This document shows positions 1 to 9,730 of a stretch of DNA of 64,000 nucleotides, piece by piece. The stretch is taken from contig NZ_JAIMFO010000004.1 in assembly GCF_019795105.1 (NCBI RefSeq), positions 434,001 to 498,000 of the forward strand, read 5' to 3'. Positions within the stretch are counted from its first letter, which is position 1; every line of letters begins with the position of its first letter. Below the pieces are notes generated by a model. It worked only from the letters and a program-made list of their open reading frames with translations, was not told the origin of the DNA and ran no database searches. The position numbers and the translations under genes were made by a program. Source of the DNA: Collinsella ureilytica (GTDB taxonomy: Bacteria; Actinomycetota; Coriobacteriia; Coriobacteriales; Coriobacteriaceae).

Positions 1-973
1 CATCAGGCAGCTTATTTTGCTTGAAGACCCGATCGAACTCAGCCTGTGCCTCATCTCCTGCACCAGCTCCATGATAGGTATCGCAAAGATCGCGACCAAG
101 CGCGCGCTTCAGCTCATATGGATCAGCCGTGCCGTCTGCCAGAGCAGCCTCAAGCGCATCAACCTCAGCGGGTGTTTTTGAACTTGCAAGCCGGTAATAC
201 TTGGCAATCATCTCGTCCGGAATCGACATGGTTTTGCCAAACATCTCAGCCGGAGCATCGGTCAGACCAATATAGTTGCCGTACGACTTACTCATCTTGC
301 GCACACCGTCAGTTCCCTCAAGAAGCGGCATGGTGAGCGCGATCTGGGGCTCCATATCCATCTTTTCCATCAGTTCACGCCCAGCGAGCAAGTTAAAGAG
401 TTGGTCAGTACCACCCATTTCGACGTCTGATTCAATTTTGACCGAATCAAGCGCCTGCATAACCGGATAGAGGAACTCATGCAAGGCAATCGGCGTCTGA
501 TTTTGATAGCGCCGCGTAAAATCATCGCGTTCAAGAATACGCGCCACCGTAAACTTACTGGCAACTGCCAGAAGATCTTTTAGATCAAGCGAGAGAATCC
601 AGTCACCGTTATGCACAATAGTCGTGCGCTCAGGATCGAGAATCTTCATCGCCTGCGCAACATAGGTAGCCGCATTTGCCTCAACCTGTTCCTGAGAAAG
701 CTGCGGGCGCGTGCTATTTTTGCCCGACGGATCACCAATCATGGCTGTACCGTTGCCAATAATGAGCGTTACACGGTGCCCAAGATCTTGAAACTGGCGC
801 ATTTTGCGCAAAGGCACTGCATGACCAAGATGCAGATCGGGCGAGGTAGGATCCACACCTAACTTAATATTTAAGGGCGTTCCGCGCTCAAGTTTCTTCT
901 TTAGATCTGCCTCGGGAACGATCTGTGCGGCACCCGACGCAATAATGCGCATTTGCTCATCTACGGAAAGCAC
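1..973 (-). CDS. tyrS: Tyrosyl-tRNA synthetase (partial, C-terminus outside window)
   Basis: Charges tRNA-Tyr with tyrosine in the cytoplasm. The first 324 residues are visible; the C-terminal RNA-binding part runs off the left edge. The class I HIGH signature appears as HLGH at residues 48-51 and the second signature as KMSKS at 226-230. KMSKS, rather than KFGKT, points to the TyrZ-like subgroup (family knowledge). The start is the GTG at 973, because GAGGAGGA lies about 9 nt upstream; no better ATG is available. The gene stands alone, with 270 bp to the next gene. No T-box specifier or antiterminator was recognised in its leader. Identification is secure. Confidence 0.95.
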   Translation of the reverse strand, partial: MLSVDEQMRIIASGAAQIVPEADLKKKLERGTPLNIKLGVDPTSPDLHLGHAVPLRKMRQFQDLGHRVTLIIGNGTAMIGDPSGKNSTRPQLSQEQVEANAATYVAQAMKILDPERTTIVHNGDWILSLDLKDLLAVASKFTVARILERDDFTRRYQNQTPIALHEFLYPVMQALDSVKIESDVEMGGTDQLFNLLAGRELMEKMDMEPQIALTMPLLEGTDGVRKMSKSYGNYIGLTDAPAEMFGKTMSIPDEMIAKYYRLASSKTPAEVDALEAALADGTADPYELKRALGRDLCDTYHGAGAGDEAQAEFDRVFKQNKLPD

Positions 974-1043
974 GACTCTGTCCTCCTCAGTGGGATAGCA
1001 CCCTCGCCAACCAGGCGGTGCTCATACGCGTTGCAACCTCCCC

Positions 1044-1049
1044 ACTATA
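1044..1049 (-). promoter_or_regulatory. Possible -10 element of tyrS
   Basis: TATAGT on the minus strand, about 70 bp upstream of the tyrS GTG. No convincing -35 hexamer lies at the right distance, so this is only a candidate. The rest of the 974-1242 gap shows a weak GC-rich hairpin just before tyrS and no other clear element. Confidence 0.3.
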
Positions 1050-1242
1050 CTAGCTAGCATGCGCATCAGGTGGCGGGAGATGCGAGTTTAAGGTGAAAAG
1101 GTGAGCTATTCGGATCGCTGTTAATTCCCAACCTTATCGCAACACGTTGCACGAAGAGTGGGAATCAATCCATGACTACTGGGAGGAATCGCTAGCACAA
1201 GATAGCGGCTCAAAGCTCGCTCAACACGCTCGCTACACGATC

Positions 1243-2361
1243 TTACTTACCCCACACCTGCTCAGCAACTCGCTTCACCAGCGCAAGCTTTGCCCACTGC
1301 TCATCCTCAGTGAGCTTGTTACCAATCTCACACGAGGCAAAGCCGCACTGTGGTGAGAGGCAGAGACGATCCTTTGGCACGAAGGCTGCAGCTTCATCAA
1401 TACGGGCACGGAGCACTGCTTCATTCTCAAGCTCAGCATGCTTGGTCGTGACGAGTCCCAAAACAACTTTCTTAGGCGCTGGCACCTCACGTAAAGGCGC
1501 AAAGCCCCCGGAGCGCTCGTCGTCAAACTCAAGGTAGAAGGCATCTACCTGCTCTTGAGCAAACAGGTAGGGGGCAATTTTGTCGTAAGGGCCGCTGCTT
1601 GCATAAGCAGAGTGGTAATTGCCCCGACAAACGTGTGTTGTAATGGCAAGGTCAGCAGGCTTGTTCTCAAGCGCTAAGTTGTTCACACGCAAATACCGTT
1701 CGGCTTCAACCTCAATGGACGAATTGATGCCCATCTTGTTGCGCCAATAGCCCTCATCAACAATCATGCCCCAGGTGCAATCATCAAACTGAATCGTGCG
1801 ACAGCCCGCATCATACAGATCGCGGATGACCGTGCGATACGCTGCGGCAAGATCTTCAATCAGCTCATCATCGTTCGGATAGATCTCGCGAGTCTTTTTT
1901 CCATTGTCTTCGCGGAATAGCTCAGCCAAGGTCTGAGCCGGAGCAGGAATTGTTTGCTTAGCAACGGTATGCTCATCCTCAAGTGCTTTCACAAAGCGAA
2001 AATGTTCAACAAAGGGATGGGACTCGCCGCTGATCTTTCCTGAGAGCTCGGCCGAACCATGGGTCGTTTCCTCACCATGGAAGTAATAACCGTGATCAAG
2101 CTCGATATGCTCAATCCCGTTGAACCCCCACATAAAGTCAAGGTGCCAGTAGCTGCGGCGAAACTCTCCGTCGGTAATAACGGGATAGCCGGCCGCCTGC
2201 TGTTTGGCAACAAGCTCTCGAATGCAATCATCTTCAACCGCGCGAAGTGCAGCATCATCAATCTTTCCAGCTGCATAATCGGCGCGAGCAGCAGCAAGAC
2301 GTGCGGGGCGCAAAAAGCTCCCTACAAAGTCGTAACGAAACGGGGCGGTAGGTACTGCCAT
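1243..2361 (-). CDS. MetE-core methionine synthase family protein (YxjG/YxjH type)
   Basis: A 372-residue single-domain protein of the cobalamin-independent methionine synthase C-terminal family (UROD/MetE-like barrel). It resembles Bacillus YxjG/YxjH rather than full-length two-domain MetE of about 750 residues. Family features include the N-terminal GSFLRP motif, VITDGEFRR, the QFDDCTWG segment and a C-terminal LSPQCGFAS motif that carries the metal-ligand cysteine. Members are thought to transfer methyl groups to homocysteine or a related thiol; the methyl donor is not visible from sequence. The ATG at 2361 is chosen because GAGAGGA precedes it, whereas the longer frame lacks a ribosome site. 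The LysR gene upstream on the same strand may regulate it. Confidence 0.85.
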   Translation of the reverse strand: MAVPTAPFRYDFVGSFLRPARLAAARADYAAGKIDDAALRAVEDDCIRELVAKQQAAGYPVITDGEFRRSYWHLDFMWGFNGIEHIELDHGYYFHGEETTHGSAELSGKISGESHPFVEHFRFVKALEDEHTVAKQTIPAPAQTLAELFREDNGKKTREIYPNDDELIEDLAAAYRTVIRDLYDAGCRTIQFDDCTWGMIVDEGYWRNKMGINSSIEVEAERYLRVNNLALENKPADLAITTHVCRGNYHSAYASSGPYDKIAPYLFAQEQVDAFYLEFDDERSGGFAPLREVPAPKKVVLGLVTTKHAELENEAVLRARIDEAAAFVPKDRLCLSPQCGFASCEIGNKLTEDEQWAKLALVKRVAEQVWGK

Positions 2362-2592
2362 GACATCTGTCCTCTCAACATGGGTGCGAGCGCGAAACCC
2401 TGATGTGTATTGCAAGCAATCCTAACGGGCAAACACGTGCCTGCCCAATACGGACTGTTGATATAGCGCCATAGCTCATGCCTATAGCTGCAGGTCATGC
2501 ATGGATTTTTGAGACGAAGCATAATCGGAGCGGTGCCTGACGTAGTGCAAGTTCTCAGTTTCTGAGGTAGCGGAGTCGTGCGCGCGTGCGCT

Positions 2593-3519
2593 CTACCGCG
2601 CTTTACCCATACGCCGAGCAGCCTCGGCAGTACGGGTCAGCTCCTCAATATAGTGCTCACCAAATGAACCCGGAGCTACGCGTGTATGTGTGATATAGCC
2701 GATCTCCATGGCGTCATCACCCTCAAGAGGTACAGCTACAATATTTGGCCCGTACAAATCAGAGTTAATCACACCGCTACTAATTGTGTATCCGTCAAGC
2801 CCAGCCATGAGATTGAAAAGCGTTGCCCGATCTCGAACTAAAATGTCTTTAGCGCTTGCTCGCGTACTCTCAAGCTCCTCAGCAAAATAAAACGCATTAT
2901 GCTCGCCTTGCTCATACGAAAGGCGTGGATAGGGCTCAAGGTCAGCGAGCGTAACACGCTCACGGCTCGCGAGCGGGCTCGCCTTTCCCACAAATACATG
3001 GGGGCTTGCAATGAATAGGCGGGTAAAGCGCAATGCTTTGTCTGTAAGCGTTCTCATCAGCACCGAGCGGTTGAACTCATTCAGATACAAAACGCCAACC
3101 TCACTTCTCAGTGCAGCGACATCCTCAATAATCTCGTATGTTTGGGTTTCGCGGATACGAAAATCGTACTCTCTGCCGCCGTACTTTTTAATGAGGGCAA
3201 CAAACGCCTCTACGGCAAATGAATAGTGCTGGCACGAGACGCAGAACTGATGCTTAACGGGAGCGCTGCCAAAATAACGCTCCTCAATCAGGTCGGTCTG
3301 CTCTATGACTTGGCGCGCATAGCCTAAGAACTCCTCGCCATCCGTTGTTACTACAACGCCGGTGCTCGTACGATAAAAGAGTGTGACGCCAAGCTCAGCC
3401 TCAAGTTCTTGAATAGCAGTAGAAAGGCTTGGCTGCGAGATAAAAAGCGCCTTTGCTGCACGGCTCATGGAGCCCTCGCGAGCAACCGCAAGCACGTACG
3501 TAAGCTGGATGAAGGTCAT
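2593..3519 (-). CDS. LysR-family transcriptional regulator
   Basis: A 308-residue LysR-type regulator. The N-terminal winged helix-turn-helix spans roughly residues 1-60 (SRAAKALFISQPSLSTAI is the recognition region) and is followed by a linker helix and an effector-binding domain to the C-terminus. An ATG at 3519 has AAAGG 7 nt upstream; a GTG two codons earlier is too close to that site. The gene lies 231 bp upstream of the MetE-core gene and reads the same way, so control of sulfur amino acid metabolism is a reasonable inference. The intergenic stretch contains a short CTCAG-CTGAG dyad near 2560 that could be part of an operator. The effector is unknown. Confidence 0.85.
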   Translation of the reverse strand: MTFIQLTYVLAVAREGSMSRAAKALFISQPSLSTAIQELEAELGVTLFYRTSTGVVVTTDGEEFLGYARQVIEQTDLIEERYFGSAPVKHQFCVSCQHYSFAVEAFVALIKKYGGREYDFRIRETQTYEIIEDVAALRSEVGVLYLNEFNRSVLMRTLTDKALRFTRLFIASPHVFVGKASPLASRERVTLADLEPYPRLSYEQGEHNAFYFAEELESTRASAKDILVRDRATLFNLMAGLDGYTISSGVINSDLYGPNIVAVPLEGDDAMEIGYITHTRVAPGSFGEHYIEELTRTAEAARRMGKAR

Positions 3520-3579
3520 ATTCACGCCTTTCTAAAATGCGCCAGAAACGTGATGATCGAGCATCAGCAGGCAAGGCCT

Positions 3580-4893
3580 CTATGCTCCAAGAGCACGGAT
3601 TGGGATGACATACACGCCGTCACTCCGGCGATACGCAACCTCACCCACCCCCGTAATAACAGCAAGAAACGACGGTTTGCGCATACCTGCTCGCTCATTG
3701 CTACACACTTTATCGCTCATTCCGCGCAGGTTCTCGGCGGCTTCGTCAACCTTATCGGGGCTCACTGTTATCTCAACCGCCGCCCATCGCCCATCTACCC
3801 TCTCGATAATTACATCGACCTCAAGACCAGAGTCATCATGGTAATAGCGCACAGGATTTGCCAATGTATAGTCAAGTGCACGCGCATACACGTCTAGATC
3901 TCGCATAACAAGGTTCTCAAACACTAAGCCAAACGTCTGCCAGTCTTGCAGCAATGCCTCAGGAGAAAGCCCCAGCAGTGCAACGGGAAGCGAAGGATCT
4001 GCAAAGTAACGCTTGGGCTTCACGCGCATGCGCTTAGGAGAACGCGAAGCGGGCACCCAACCAGGCACCTCGTCGATAAGATACAGGCGACAGAGCGTAT
4101 TTACACAAGCAGCAACCGTCTTCCTATCGCTCTGCAGTATCTCATCGTCGGCATCATAGGCATACACATCACGTACAAGGGTTCCAATCTTGGCAAATTG
4201 TCCAAGGTTTCGCGCGAGAGAGTTCGCAGTACGACGCGACAGTTCCTCACTCTCTCCCAGCTGCACCACGCTTTGTGTGAACACCGACTCCAAATAATCC
4301 CGCACCACAATCAGTACATCACGCGAATCGCTCAGGCGCTCATCTGGCCATCCGCCACGAACAACCAACTGAACCAAGTCCTCGATTCCGCTCTCACAAG
4401 CACAAGGTTCGAACTGATCCTCAAAAAGACCTGCCAAACTCACCTGGGCGGTGGACTTTCCCATTTCAGCAAGTGTCATCGGATGCATGCGGATACGACC
4501 GATCCGACCGGCATCACTATGAGCAACCTGCTCCTTCTGTGGCGTTGATGATCCTGTAAGAATCCATGCTCCCTTTTCGCCCGCCAGATCGTCGACTGCA
4601 TGGCGCACGGTATCCCAGATTGCAGGAACACGCTGCCACTCATCTATCACATGCGGACGGTCTCCCACAAGCACATAGGAAGGGTCTGCCAAGGCGATTT
4701 GGAGATTTGCCCCACGGTCAACATATGTCACCGATGACCCATGAGTAAGAGATGATCACGTTTTGCCGCACCATTTTGTTCCCGAAACTTCAATCGCGCC
4801 AAACAGCTTAAGATATGCCTGAATCTGTGCATCAACAATACGCGGGCGATAACCTTTAGGACGAACGACTTGATGGTCTTGAGATTGAGCCAT
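3580..4893 (-). pseudogene. AAA/DUF4143 ATPase gene interrupted by an in-frame TGA
   Basis: Read from the ATG at 4893 (AAGAGG upstream), this frame gives a typical 437-codon AAA ATPase with a C-terminal DUF4143 nuclease-like domain, except that codon 46 (4756-4758) is TGA. The stop falls directly after the Walker A motif, whose residues are G38 to T45 with WCGKT at 41-45. Related proteins usually have tryptophan (TGG) here, so a single G-to-A change explains it. Downstream the frame is open: HVIDEWQRVP (Walker B region), LTGSS, RGGWP, and the DUF4143 part with LVFENLVMRDL and the H-D...E-V core. A GTG at 4731 could restart translation but would give a protein without Walker A. A related, also broken gene lies at 50699. 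The native role of this family is poorly defined. Confidence 0.85.
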
Positions 4894-4934
4894 GCACACC
4901 TCTTACTTCCAGCTCTTTAGCACCATGCTCCCAA

Positions 4935-4989
4935 AATCCGAATGATTCCCCTACCAAAATCCGAATCTTTTTCCTACTAGAATCCGAAT
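4935..4989 (-). repeat. Three 23-bp iterons upstream of the ATPase gene
   Basis: The 9-mer ATTCGGATT (minus strand) occurs at 4935-4943, 4958-4966 and 4981-4989, with an exact period of 23 bp and partly conserved flanks (TTTTGGTAGG-like). The array begins about 40 bp upstream of the ATPase ATG. Regular spacing near two helical turns suggests a cooperative binding site, perhaps for autoregulation; that role is inference. The rest of 4894-5225 holds only the pilus-operon terminator. Confidence 0.7.
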
Positions 4990-5046
4990 TGTGGCTCAAA
5001 AACCCCAATGCCTCAAAAACACATCTGCTCTTCCCGCTCGCAACTC

Positions 5047-5085
5047 AAAAAAAGGGAGCAAAGAGAACCTCAGTCCTCTCTGCTC
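5047..5085 (-). terminator. Rho-independent terminator of the pilus operon
   Basis: On the minus strand a 10-bp stem (GAGCAGAGAG with CTCTTTGCTC, one G-U pair) is followed by CC and a run of seven T. It lies about 140 nt beyond the stop of the large adhesin gene. Confidence 0.75.
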
Positions 5086-5225
5086 GCGAATATCTCTTGG
5101 ATCCTCAGCCGCCGACGCCGTTATACAACGCCCGTGATCCAGAGTTTTACTGTGTGAGTCATCTCATCAGACGGTTATGAAACTCACCGCTCAGCTACAG
5201 CCATGCTCCTTCTCTACGTCGAAAT

Positions 5226-8200
5226 CTAGCTGCGTATCCGACGACACACAATGTAGGTTCCTGCAGCGATTGCAACCAGAACGCCCACGGTAGCGAGTAT
5301 GCTCATGCCTGCGCTACCGAATAGCGTCAATCCCGTGATGGGCACGCTCGCCATCACTGAGGTCAGCTGAACCTTATTAGGGCTTTCCCCTCCCTGAGCT
5401 GAGGTTAAGGCAATAATGGCATTCTTCGTTCTCCCAACAGCAGTATCGGAAGTCTGATCATAATGCGCAGTGACTCCCTGACCACGCACGCCAGTAATGG
5501 TCTCCGCTTGCGCGTTTGCAGTTGAGACGGCAGCGGACGCGGTATACCCATCCACCCCATCCTCAACAATGGTGTAAGTAGTTCCTTCAGGTACATCATT
5601 GAAATCAAGGCTATCACCGTTAGCGAGCTTAGCTTTGAACGTATACGGTGTTCCATATTCTGCCTGAACAGCACTCGTGGCAGCAGCGTTACCCGCTGCG
5701 CTCGAATCAGTCTTGGTTGCTGCATAGTCAGCGGGAAGCGTACAGCCGTCCGGCAAAGAGAGTATGACGGTCACGTCAAACTCTCCGTCCAGATTCGCTA
5801 AAGCACCGGTCGTCTCTTGAGAGATATGCAGCGAGCCAAGAGCACGAATGTTCGTTAGCTCAACTCGGTTCGGTATGTCCTGAGCAGCTGCATTATCAAC
5901 GTAGGCAATGCGAGCCTTGTCTATCTCACCAGCGTCACCCTCGGGGTTTTCTGCATACGACAGACGTAAACTCTGCCCAACACCGCTCGAATGAGTATCG
6001 CTCACGGCATTGCCGTCTGCATTGAGAGTACGAACGATAGCACTCGCCCGATAGGTATCTGAACCATCTTCCAAAAGCACGTAGGTAGATCCTACCGGCA
6101 AGTTCGGGATAGTGAGCACAGACCCATCCGTGATACTCGCTGTATAGATAAGCGCAGAAGATGCGCCCACTCTCACTTCAGGAGTAACCGCAGCAGAGGC
6201 TCCCGCTCCTTGCGTGAGCGATGCCTCATAGGAATTGGACGCATCGGCCATCACGCCAGCAGGAAGGGTCACGGTAAGGGTGAGATTAAACGAAGGAGCC
6301 GTCGTGTTTTCCGGAAGATTTGTCACTACCTTGGTAACCGACAAAGATCCCGTACGCAGCTTATTCGTAAAGGTCACTTCATTCGTTTTATCCTGATATG
6401 TTGGAAAGCCTGTCCAAGCTGCCTCACCTGAACTGTTAGATCCCGCATTACCTAGATCATTCGCCTCAGCAACCGTCGTCGCAAAGGTTCGAGTAGGATC
6501 GCTTCCTGCAGTTGAGGTGCCGTCCGTCTCGGTCACCGTTATTTGTCTTGTTTGTTCCTGTCCTACCTCGCCTGTGGGGAGTCCTCCAAATAGGAGATAT
6601 TGACCGTTCCTCAGTTTAAACTCTTCTCCTTGAGGCGTCGCGGTCACAGAGGTGCCGGTGGAGGTATTGTCGGCGTTGTAAATAAATCCTCTGTACGAAG
6701 AAGGAGTCGAGCCATCCGTTGTAGAAGTTTTCACCGTAAAGGAAAACTCGCGATCCACACTGTACGGCGAATCCGCATCGGCAGCAAGCTCTTTAGTCAC
6801 CTTCAGGGTGCCATTGTAACCCCAGATGATGGCAGCAGTGCCATAAGGAGAGGTCACTGGATATCCAGGCGAATAGGCAGTCGACTGGTCAGAACGACCC
6901 TTCACGTATCCCGTATGATTGTAGTCATGCATAAAAGGCACAAAGTTCTCAGGTGCCGCAACAGCACTTAGATTTTCATCGAAATCATTTACCAAGGTGT
7001 GCAAATTGGCTATCTGACGTGCATCTCCTGAGTATCTACCGTTGTAGCTATTCCGATCATACTTCACACTCTGCGTATCCAAAGTCGAGGTGGAGTAGGG
7101 AAAGTCTGGATTGGGGCAGTGGGCAATGGCGTCAGGATCAGCAGGATAAGTAAGGTTTCCGGGTCTCGTATATCGAGGACTTGCGTTAGCCGTGAGATAA
7201 ATATCGCTGTTTTCATCTGGATTTGAACTCACCGCAGCTGCAAATTCAACACCCGGGTAGCTCCGCAGTGGCACCACGTCATCAGCGAAAGTTCCCCTCC
7301 ATATACTCTTACTAGGCCAGGTGGGGAACGTAGAACGCGGCCCCATCCTGTTTCCCATGGTTGCTGCAATCCCCACATAGGAGTCTGGGGTAAGGTCGCC
7401 GTCTATCCTCAACACCTGTGTACCGAGCGCAAGGTCAGATGAAATATTGATATTTGACCTGAATATGTTGGCACCGACTCCCACCGTATTATCTTTAGCG
7501 ATTACTTTACCGGACAGCGTGAGACCGGAAATCATCGTTGTATTCTGCCATCTAATTCCATCGGTTATACGCTCTTCGTTCATTGCAACACCACCACCCG
7601 AGTTACGCCCGAAGGAGATAGTGTTGTTACCTGTAATGGTTGCACCATGAATGGTGAGACGCCCGGCGTCGATAAAGACGCCTCCAGCTGAGGGATGGTA
7701 TGCATCATCATTGGATGGAAGGGATTTGTTATTTGTGATAAAAGCGCCTTCGATCAGTACATTTCCACCCAGGCCTGTCATAGCAGGGTCTTCGTCATAG
7801 GTGCTCGGATACCCGCTACCCTTCACGCCACCTATATAGATACCTCCAGCGCAGTGATAGCTAACACCGGTACTCACCGTTTTATTATCAGTAACGCTGC
7901 CCTGAATATGCGCATATCCACCGCCGTTTACCGTGATGCCACCAGTCTCACCAACGCATTCGCTCACCGTAGCATCTTTGCCCATCTCCAGTGTTGCGGT
8001 ATTCGGGGTTCTTGCAGTTCCCGAACCAACCACCGCAACACCGCCGGCAGTTTTGTGATAGACAGAGTTGCCCACATAGGAGCTCGTGCACGCGGACACA
8101 AGGGTGGTACCGGCAAGTGTGGCAGCAGAACAATACACCGAAATACCCGCTGCATAACGATCTTTATTAATGTCGAGCTGATTGGCCGCATCAAAATTCT

Positions 8201-8972
8201 GTACCGTTACATCAGTGAGCTCTAACCTGGCTTCGGCATCATTGGCAGTACCGACCTGTATACCCCTTACGCCCTTAGAGGTAGAGCCATCAAGAATAAT
8301 GCCGTTATGCTCAGATCCATTCTGACCGTTTTTCGTACCGTCGATCGTCAACGTGGCACCTGCATGAACCAAAAAGAGCGGATCGCCGTTCTTTTTGCTG
8401 GTATGAAAAGAAATGGTAGAGCTGTCCACGCCATCGGCCGTTGTAATGGTAATGCGCATATTGGCAGGAATATCTATCGTTTTGGTCTCGAAATCGTTAG
8501 CAGCAATCATCTCAATCACGTCGTCAGACCGCACGGGATAGACCGTGTCCGTCAACGCCTCATAGATACTGCTGTAATGCTGATGGGTTCTTGTATTAAT
8601 ACAGGTGCTAGAATACCTTGGCCAAACTGATCGAACAACTCGTGGCGAACCAGAGGGCATATTCTCAGCGGCAGCAGACTTCCCATCAATCTCGCCAGAA
8701 GCAGCGCCTTGGCTCTCATCGCCCTCTGCTTTCTCCAGCGATTCAGACTGAGCTGCCGGTACCTCATCTGCAGCGTCAGCGGCGGAAGCACTTGTATCGG
8801 ATGATGCAGCGAGGTCACCTTCACGTACAACTTCTTGCGCCTCTGCAACCCTGATGTTCCATGAGGTGAAAGCCGCCGAAATCGCAGGCATCACAGGAGC
8901 GAGCGTAAGCGTTGTAGCCATTGTGGCAGCGAGAAGGATCCGCGCCAAGCGGTTATTCTTCTTAGTTCTCAT
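5226..8972 (-). CDS. Giant cell-wall-anchored adhesin, probable pilus tip protein
   Basis: A surface protein of 1248 residues. It starts with a signal peptide (basic start, hydrophobic stretch to about residue 45). A roughly 450-residue region follows with repeated short beta-strand and turn units typical of a right-handed beta-helix. The C-terminal half has three or four DUF5979/DUF7601-like beta-sandwich repeats, each opening with a LxVTK-like strand and closing with a T-N strand as in isopeptide-bonded domains. The C-terminus has a VPITG sorting-like motif, a hydrophobic helix and a CRRIRS tail. The ATG at 8972 is preferred (AAGGAG 9 nt upstream); it overlaps the end of the minor pilin gene. 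Position, size and sorting motif suggest the tip or ancillary adhesin, analogous to Cpa in the streptococcal FCT island; this role is inferred. Confidence 0.8.
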   Translation of the reverse strand: MRTKKNNRLARILLAATMATTLTLAPVMPAISAAFTSWNIRVAEAQEVVREGDLAASSDTSASAADAADEVPAAQSESLEKAEGDESQGAASGEIDGKSAAAENMPSGSPRVVRSVWPRYSSTCINTRTHQHYSSIYEALTDTVYPVRSDDVIEMIAANDFETKTIDIPANMRITITTADGVDSSTISFHTSKKNGDPLFLVHAGATLTIDGTKNGQNGSEHNGIILDGSTSKGVRGIQVGTANDAEARLELTDVTVQNFDAANQLDINKDRYAAGISVYCSAATLAGTTLVSACTSSYVGNSVYHKTAGGVAVVGSGTARTPNTATLEMGKDATVSECVGETGGITVNGGGYAHIQGSVTDNKTVSTGVSYHCAGGIYIGGVKGSGYPSTYDEDPAMTGLGGNVLIEGAFITNNKSLPSNDDAYHPSAGGVFIDAGRLTIHGATITGNNTISFGRNSGGGVAMNEERITDGIRWQNTTMISGLTLSGKVIAKDNTVGVGANIFRSNINISSDLALGTQVLRIDGDLTPDSYVGIAATMGNRMGPRSTFPTWPSKSIWRGTFADDVVPLRSYPGVEFAAAVSSNPDENSDIYLTANASPRYTRPGNLTYPADPDAIAHCPNPDFPYSTSTLDTQSVKYDRNSYNGRYSGDARQIANLHTLVNDFDENLSAVAAPENFVPFMHDYNHTGYVKGRSDQSTAYSPGYPVTSPYGTAAIIWGYNGTLKVTKELAADADSPYSVDREFSFTVKTSTTDGSTPSSYRGFIYNADNTSTGTSVTATPQGEEFKLRNGQYLLFGGLPTGEVGQEQTRQITVTETDGTSTAGSDPTRTFATTVAEANDLGNAGSNSSGEAAWTGFPTYQDKTNEVTFTNKLRTGSLSVTKVVTNLPENTTAPSFNLTLTVTLPAGVMADASNSYEASLTQGAGASAAVTPEVRVGASSALIYTASITDGSVLTIPNLPVGSTYVLLEDGSDTYRASAIVRTLNADGNAVSDTHSSGVGQSLRLSYAENPEGDAGEIDKARIAYVDNAAAQDIPNRVELTNIRALGSLHISQETTGALANLDGEFDVTVILSLPDGCTLPADYAATKTDSSAAGNAAATSAVQAEYGTPYTFKAKLANGDSLDFNDVPEGTTYTIVEDGVDGYTASAAVSTANAQAETITGVRGQGVTAHYDQTSDTAVGRTKNAIIALTSAQGGESPNKVQLTSVMASVPITGLTLFGSAGMSILATVGVLVAIAAGTYIVCRRIRS

Positions 8973-9669
8973 CAACGTTTGCTCCTTTATTCTTTGGCAA
9001 TGCCGTCTTTTGCCTCGAGATTGCTCGACCCACCAGCGCTATACAGACGCCAATAAACGCAAGAAGGGCAGCAGCTCCCATCACAAACCAAGACATATCG
9101 CCGGTCTGAGGAAGTGCAGAGGCAATCGCGCTTATGATTCCTTCTGGCTTTTGAGGCTTGGGCAAAGGCTTTGTATATCCAACTGTCCAACCTGGATCTA
9201 CTACCTTCATGCCGTCGTCGTAGTAAATAAGCGTCAATGCGCCTTCTGAACCCACGTGCACGCAGACGTCATAGACGGTGGAATCGGTCGTGTAAGAAGC
9301 GGACAGACCCTCTGGAACCTCTTGGCGCATTTGATACCAATAGCTACCAGGGCTGACAGGGGCGACGATCTGAATAGCGGAAGCAGTGTTGCCTTCCATT
9401 GACCAAACGTACGTATCACCCTCTGCGCCCTCAGGCAGCGGAGCGCCTGGGGTTTTCCGCTCAAGGGAATACCGCCATTTCTTGATAAGGCCACTCTCGC
9501 CTGCCGGGTAATCAAGTGTTTGATGCACGCCGACGGAGACCTCGGCTGGCGCCGCTGATACAGGGCGGCAGACGCCAAAAAGCAGAGATAGACAGATAAG
9601 CGTGACGTACAGCACCATCACGTGAACCGTGCCTGTCCGCCTCGCTTTTCTTTGCATCATCACTTTCAT
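8962..9669 (-). CDS. FctB-like minor pilin with LPQTG anchor
   Basis: A 235-residue secreted protein with an N-terminal signal peptide (hydrophobic segment about 17-38, ending in SAA). A single Spy0128/FctA-type beta domain follows, including YSLERKTPG and SYWYQMRQ. A proline-rich linker leads to LPQTG, a transmembrane segment and a basic tail. Single-domain LPxTG pilins of this kind act as the wall-anchored base in streptococcal FCT pili (FctB), so the same job is proposed. The start at 9669 has AGGA 8 nt upstream. The 3' end overlaps the adhesin start by 11 bp, suggesting coupled translation. Its tail after the membrane helix is unusually long, at about 20 residues. Confidence 0.8.
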   Translation of the reverse strand: MKVMMQRKARRTGTVHVMVLYVTLICLSLLFGVCRPVSAAPAEVSVGVHQTLDYPAGESGLIKKWRYSLERKTPGAPLPEGAEGDTYVWSMEGNTASAIQIVAPVSPGSYWYQMRQEVPEGLSASYTTDSTVYDVCVHVGSEGALTLIYYDDGMKVVDPGWTVGYTKPLPKPQKPEGIISAIASALPQTGDMSWFVMGAAALLAFIGVCIALVGRAISRQKTALPKNKGANVDEN

Positions 9670-9730
9670 GTCTCAGTTCCTATCTCTCGTCTTTCAGCTT
9701 CCGGTACCAATCCAGCGCAAGCGGAAAGAT

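Noticed and set aside
974-1242. T-box riboswitch before tyrS
   Set aside because: No T-box GGTGG-ACCGCG block and no antiterminator/terminator pair could be found on the minus strand.
3580-4893. TGA read as tryptophan (recoded genetic code or selenocysteine)
   Set aside because: Many other genes in the window end cleanly at TGA, their tryptophans are TGG, and no SECIS-like hairpin was seen after the codon; a nonsense mutation is simpler.
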